Shown here one piece after another: positions 63,226 through 64,000 of a DNA stretch of 64,000 nucleotides. The notes beneath the pieces were generated by a model. It was not told the origin of the DNA and made no database searches. It saw only the letters and a list, made by a program, of their open reading frames with translations. Position numbers and translations under genes: made by a program. Position 1 is the first letter of the stretch. Every line of letters begins with the position of its first letter. Source of the DNA: an uncultured Caulobacterales bacterium (GTDB taxonomy: Bacteria > Pseudomonadota > Alphaproteobacteria > Caulobacterales > Caulobacteraceae); the NCBI GenBank assembly GCA_903900155.1, contig CAIUMD010000029.1:1-64000 (forward strand). Reading direction: 5' to 3'.

Positions 63226-64000
63226 ATGGCTGTCGCCCAGGGCATCAACAAGAAGACCGTCTACAAGAAGCAGACCGGCCTCGGCGCCGCCGCGACCGGC
63301 ACGGGCGGCCAGATCGTCCGCCGCACCAGCTCGGTGTTCCAGGCGCCGCCGGACACCTTCGAAAGCAACGAAATCGTCAGCCACCAGCAGTCGACGGGCG
63401 TGGGCCTGGGCGTGGTCAAGCCGGCCGGCAAGATCGACGGCCTGCTGTCGCCGGGTTCGTACGCGGCCCTGCTGGGCTCGCTGCTGCGCAAGGACATGAC
63501 CGCGGGCGCCTCGGCCACCGGCGCCACGATCAGCGTCGCCGCCTCGGGCCAGAACTGGACCCTGACCCGCGCCGCCGGCTCGTATCTGACCGACGGCTTC
63601 AAGATCGGCGACGTCGTCCGCCTGACCGCCGGCGCCTTCAACGTCCTGAACACCCAGAAGAACCTGCTGGTCATCGCCCTGACGGCCACGGTCGCCACGG
63701 TGCGCGTGATCAACGGCTCGCCGATGTTCGCCGAGACCAACATCGCCAGCGCCACGGTCGCCGTCTCGGGCAAGAAGTCGCTGGTCCCGCTGACCGCCCA
63801 CACCAACGACTACTACACCTTCGAGGAATGGTATCCGGACCTGGGCCGTTCGGAGACCTATGCCGACCAGCAGGTGGGCCAGGCCGCGCTGAACCTTCCG
63901 GCCACCGGCAACGCCACCATCAGCCTCGACACCGTCGGCCGCACACGCACCTTGGGCGCCGCCCAGGTGCTGACCTCGCCGAACCCCGAGACGGGCACCG
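63226..64000 (+). CDS. phage tail tube protein, 3' end beyond window
   Basis: 258 residues are visible, and the frame is open at the window edge. AAGGAGA precedes the ATG. The protein is Gly/Ala/Thr-rich and beta-like, with TVYKKQTGLGAAATGTGG, DYYTFEEWYPDLGRSE and the strand ATISLDTVGRTRTLGAA near the end. This matches siphophage-type major tail tube subunits (Phage_tube_2-like). It follows the terminator-like gene by 77 bp, the usual phage order. Confidence 0.75.
   Translation, partial: MAVAQGINKKTVYKKQTGLGAAATGTGGQIVRRTSSVFQAPPDTFESNEIVSHQQSTGVGLGVVKPAGKIDGLLSPGSYAALLGSLLRKDMTAGASATGATISVAASGQNWTLTRAAGSYLTDGFKIGDVVRLTAGAFNVLNTQKNLLVIALTATVATVRVINGSPMFAETNIASATVAVSGKKSLVPLTAHTNDYYTFEEWYPDLGRSETYADQQVGQAALNLPATGNATISLDTVGRTRTLGAAQVLTSPNPETGT

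Overview
The window is 64 kb of GC-rich, gene-dense alphaproteobacterial chromosome. It most resembles a Caulobacter. Supporting signs are a perfect TTAA-N7-TTAAC CtrA box, a DUF2336 protein, several TonB-linked genes, many ATGA/GTGA start-stop overlaps, and an intergenic inverted repeat that recurs between convergent genes. No rRNA, CRISPR array, IS element or integrase was seen.

Layout. 0.4-5.7 kb: a DNA end-joining block (small acidic protein, LigD, Ku, type IB topoisomerase, XRE regulator). 5.9-11.1 kb: FAD amine oxidase, acyl-CoA dehydrogenase, a lone TonB with a BlaI/CopY-type operator, a lytic transglycosylase behind a CtrA box, and a class III CoA-transferase. 11.2-15.7 kb: Rnk-like fragment, hybrid histidine kinase, DUF2336 protein, Nudix hydrolase. 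15.7-21.1 kb: a four-gene Mla-type lipid ABC transporter operon and a soluble globin-coupled chemoreceptor. 21.2-32.8 kb: carbohydrate-use genes (LacI regulator, MFS carrier, esterase, then two FadR-type GntR paralogues around a ruined TonB-dependent receptor, kduI and a GH105 hydrolase). The second part reads as a pectin or rhamnogalacturonan oligomer locus. 33.2-42 kb: an EmrAB/NodT-type tripartite efflux operon with a LysR gene, then a response regulator - kinase - response regulator trio. 42.3-58.5 kb: housekeeping (msrA, tRNA-Val, gph, glmU, rpiA, gor, O-antigen-ligase-like protein, class II DAHP synthase, FATP-type acyl-CoA synthetase, panD, SIMPL protein, tRNA with CAT anticodon). 58.5-60.1 kb: a lipoprotein and a phosphatidylserine-decarboxylase family gene with an apparent N-terminal frameshift.

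60.2-64 kb is phage-derived. A small gene and an XRE repressor converge. Both of their promoters carry a 17-bp operator, TTTGC-N7-GCAAA. Divergent from the repressor run three small regulatory-looking genes, one with a likely ATT start, followed directly by a tail terminator and a tail tube gene. No terminase, portal, capsid or integrase lies between the regulator and the tail genes. A defective prophage or a headless tail-like particle locus is therefore the most interesting possibility, but the window stops inside the tail tube gene.

Functions are called from recognisable motifs and family resemblance in the translated frames. No database search was run.
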